Assembly: GCA_025916135.1 (NCBI GenBank)
Contig: CP104793.1
Span: forward strand, 4,191,001-4,255,000
Reading direction: 5' to 3'
Origin: Rhodobacteraceae bacterium D3-12
Lineage (GTDB): Bacteria > Pseudomonadota > Alphaproteobacteria > Rhodobacterales > Rhodobacteraceae
DNA length: 64,000 bases
Part shown: piece after piece, positions 61,804 to 64,000 of the stretch
Layout: the number at the start of each line of letters is the position of its first letter
How positions within the stretch are numbered: position 1 is the first letter of the stretch
Made by a program: the position numbers and the translations under genes
Notes under the pieces: model-generated
Databases searched by the model: none
What the model was told of the DNA's origin: nothing
The model's input: only the letters and a program-made list of their open reading frames with translations

Positions 61804-64000
61804 CTACAGCGCCGCAGGGCAGGAAAACCCCCGTATGCGACCCTTTGAAGAGACCGGATTGTTGGGCCTCTCAAACCCCATCTCAAGGAAAATCCGCCCG
61901 GAGCTGGTGCGCAGGTCCAACAATACACGCTCTCCCTTGTCGCGCAGCCTAAGGCGCAAGCCATCCATCAGCCGCATCAACCCCCACATCCCCTGATGCA
62001 GAATTCGGGCACTGTCTGTCCCGTCTTTAAAGGCCACTTCCAATCCCTTTTGCGGCTCTGGTCCGGGCCATTGCAACACTGCCGGCTCGCCCCGCGCACG
62101 CACCGGCGCGCCCACGCCGCCAATGGCAAACACGGTCTCACCTCGCTCGGCCAATGCCGCAAGAGTAAGGGTCATCCCGACGCGCCCCTCGCTCCCGAAC
62201 AGCGCATCCGACACGGCGAACGCGCGTTCAAAAAACACCGCGCTTTCCGGTTTTAACCCGGCAAACCGTGCCTCCGGCTTCCAACGCCATGGGCTTGTAT
62301 CAGTCTCTAACAGAGGCAACGCAGTCGCTCTGGCGAAAACGATCAACTGCCCGTTTGCCGCCAAAAGCGACGCCACCGCATTCAAATCCGCATCCGCGCC
62401 ATCACCAAACGGATAACGCCCCTCGATAATCTGGCGGCAGGCGGGATACACCAACTGCTGCCATTGCCGGGTCAACGGGTTAGAGCCGTCCTCGGTCTGG
62501 GAAGCCGCCGATTGCGCCAGCACATCCTCGGCGATCTGCACCACGATGCTCGGCGCGGCCTTCAGCGCCTGAATAGACTGCGCCGTATCCTGCCACGTCA
62601 TCAAACGCTGACTGCCGCGTTCCGCATCAAGATCGATCGAGCCGAGCGCGACATTCAAAGTCGAAAACAGCCGCGAAATCTCGGCCATACGCCCTTGCTC
62701 GACATATTGGATCATCGCACCAAACGTGCGGGCAAGGCGCAGCTGCTGCTCATGACTACGACCGCGATCTGTTCCGCCGGATTCGATCCAAACCTTGCCC
62801 AAAAGCCGTGAAATCGGATTATCCGGAAGTGAAAGCTTGCCCGACACTTCAATCGCCGTTTGTCGCCGCGCAAAGGGCTTTACCCTAAGATCGGCCAGCA
62901 ACGCGCGCCACCGCGCAATGGTGTTGTCATGCAAACGATCCAGCACCAGATCGGGCGAGGCATTGACAGGAGTAAGGGGCTGCCCCGTCACGCCTTGTGC
63001 GACATCGCGCGCCCGCTGCACAGCGAGGCCGATCCCGAACTCCCGCGCGTGGGTCCACCCGGTTTGTGTAAACAGCCCCGGCATCCCGGCGTTCACCGGC
63101 TTGCCGGTCCGCCGTACGACAACGTCGCTCAATCCCGGCACTTCGACCGCTGGGTTCCAGCGGGGCAGGGCGCGGGTGTCCTCGGCCCGCAATAGCTCAA
63201 GCCATGCAACGTCTGGCTCTTCGACCTCTGCCGCGAATCGCCTCGCTTGATCCATCAGCACCGGGTCGCGCGCCAAAAGCTCGGTGTCCGGCCCGTTCAG
63301 AGCATCGGCATGCGCCGCCAGCCCGCTCAGCCCCAAGTCGCCCTCGTGATCCTCCAGCCAGCCAACGACATAGGCCCGCTGCCAATCGTTATCGCCGCTC
63401 AGAACCGCCCAGGCCCTCAGCGCATCATAAAGCACGATACCGTCGCCTTCGGTCGCAATCGCCTGTTCAATTGCATCGCCCACCGCCCGCGGCACCCGCG
63501 CAGTCACCTCGCTGGCATAAAGCGCCTCGGCCTTGGCTTCCGCGTCAAAAAACGGCAGTCGCACGGCGCGTTTGAACGGCGCTTTCTGAACCGCGCGGCG
63601 CACCCGTGCCTTGGTCTCGGCCAATTGGGTCAATCGCGTGATCAACTCCGCGCCCTCGGGATCGCGGTCCAACCCGATCGCGACGATTTCAGTCTCTAAC
63701 TCCGCCGAAAGCCGCGATTGAAAGCGATATTCGATAAAGCAGGCATACCCGCCAATCGCCAAAAGGAACAGCACCGCCGACACCGCAATCCACGCGCCCC
63801 AATTGCCGGATTTCTTGACCTGAGGCGCGCGGCGCAACCCGTCGATCCGCCCGATCACCTCGTCCAGAAACCGCTCAAGCGCGTCAAACTCGCGCCCTTG
63901 CCGCCGCGCGGTGTCGCGAAAGTCCTGCACCCGATCCAGCGAAATATCATGCCCATCAAACAACCGCCGCCCGGCATGAACCGACCAGGTTGAGAGCCGC
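61804..64000 (-). CDS. Second TssM-like (IcmF C-terminal type) membrane protein, partial at window end
   Basis: The frame is open from the window edge (64000) to the stop at 61804, so the 5' end is outside; a TTG at 63963 is the first alternative start seen in the window. One membrane helix lies about 53-75 residues after that TTG. The large C-terminal part matches the periplasmic part of TssM: GRYPF, SPWRW, FFERAFAVSDALFG, and a terminal FSCP like the FTCP of TssM. No Walker A domain is seen in the visible part. It lies upstream of vgrG in the same orientation. Confidence 0.75.
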   Translation of the reverse strand, partial: RLSTWSVHAGRRLFDGHDISLDRVQDFRDTARRQGREFDALERFLDEVIGRIDGLRRAPQVKKSGNWGAWIAVSAVLFLLAIGGYACFIEYRFQSRLSAELETEIVAIGLDRDPEGAELITRLTQLAETKARVRRAVQKAPFKRAVRLPFFDAEAKAEALYASEVTARVPRAVGDAIEQAIATEGDGIVLYDALRAWAVLSGDNDWQRAYVVGWLEDHEGDLGLSGLAAHADALNGPDTELLARDPVLMDQARRFAAEVEEPDVAWLELLRAEDTRALPRWNPAVEVPGLSDVVVRRTGKPVNAGMPGLFTQTGWTHAREFGIGLAVQRARDVAQGVTGQPLTPVNASPDLVLDRLHDNTIARWRALLADLRVKPFARRQTAIEVSGKLSLPDNPISRLLGKVWIESGGTDRGRSHEQQLRLARTFGAMIQYVEQGRMAEISRLFSTLNVALGSIDLDAERGSQRLMTWQDTAQSIQALKAAPSIVVQIAEDVLAQSAASQTEDGSNPLTRQWQQLVYPACRQIIEGRYPFGDGADADLNAVASLLAANGQLIVFARATALPLLETDTSPWRWKPEARFAGLKPESAVFFERAFAVSDALFGSEGRVGMTLTLAALAERGETVFAIGGVGAPVRARGEPAVLQWPGPEPQKGLEVAFKDGTDSARILHQGMWGLMRLMDGLRLRLRDKGERVLLDLRTSSGRIFLEMGFERPNNPVSSKGRIRGFSCPAAL

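Overview
The window looks like the replication-origin region of an alphaproteobacterium of the order Rhodobacterales (Roseobacter/Rhodobacteraceae type). The evidence is the order maf-aroE-coaE-dnaQ diverging from rho-mnmE-mnmG-rsmG-parA-parB, then hemW-rdgB-rph and hrcA-grpE, together with high GC, a secreted Hint-domain protein and GltBD. No rRNA, tRNA, insertion sequence or CRISPR array was recognised.

Layout. Positions 19-2723 hold a leftward housekeeping operon (maf, aroE, coaE, dnaQ). The 552-bp gap at 2724-3275 carries two perfect DnaA boxes, one near-match, a perfect TTAA-N7-TTAA CtrA box and a pyrimidine-rich tract; I read it as oriC. Positions 3276-10092 hold the rightward rho-mnmE-mnmG-rsmG-parA-parB run, with a perfect 16-bp parS at the mnmG start codon and another inside rsmG. 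Positions 10082-12905 hold the leftward rph-rdgB-hemW-DUF454 operon, and 13026-14687 hold hrcA-grpE. Positions 14691-26797 are mainly leftward metabolism and envelope genes: a HyuA-type hydantoinase, queG, a glutathione transferase, mtgA, a secreted Hint protein and gltB/gltD. uppP follows, rightward, at 26795.

From about 27.6 kb to the end lies accessory material built around a type VI secretion system (T6SS). First come two periplasmic caspase-like proteins with Sel1-type repeats and a small lipoprotein, then a divergent secreted protein of unknown function, and a transmembrane Ser/Thr kinase. ClpV (TssH) follows, with a cargo module: DUF2169, a ketosynthase-like protein without its cysteine, a PAAR-like DUF4150 protein with an unknown C-terminus, and a propeller-like partner. 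After two leftward spike/accessory genes (DUF6484 and a short TIGR02270-like protein) comes the core operon tssA-tssB-tssC-hcp-tssE-tssF-tssG-tagH-tssJ-tssK-tssL-tssM-tagF. It converges on vgrG and a second TssM-like gene that runs off the window.

Two genes in the T6SS part, DUF4150 and tssC, are each broken by a single-base indel, while the housekeeping genes are intact. Unless these are sequencing errors, the sheath cannot be built as written and the system is decaying. The parts that look least described are the caspase/lipoprotein/kinase neighbourhood and the DUF2169-ketosynthase-DUF4150 cargo module.
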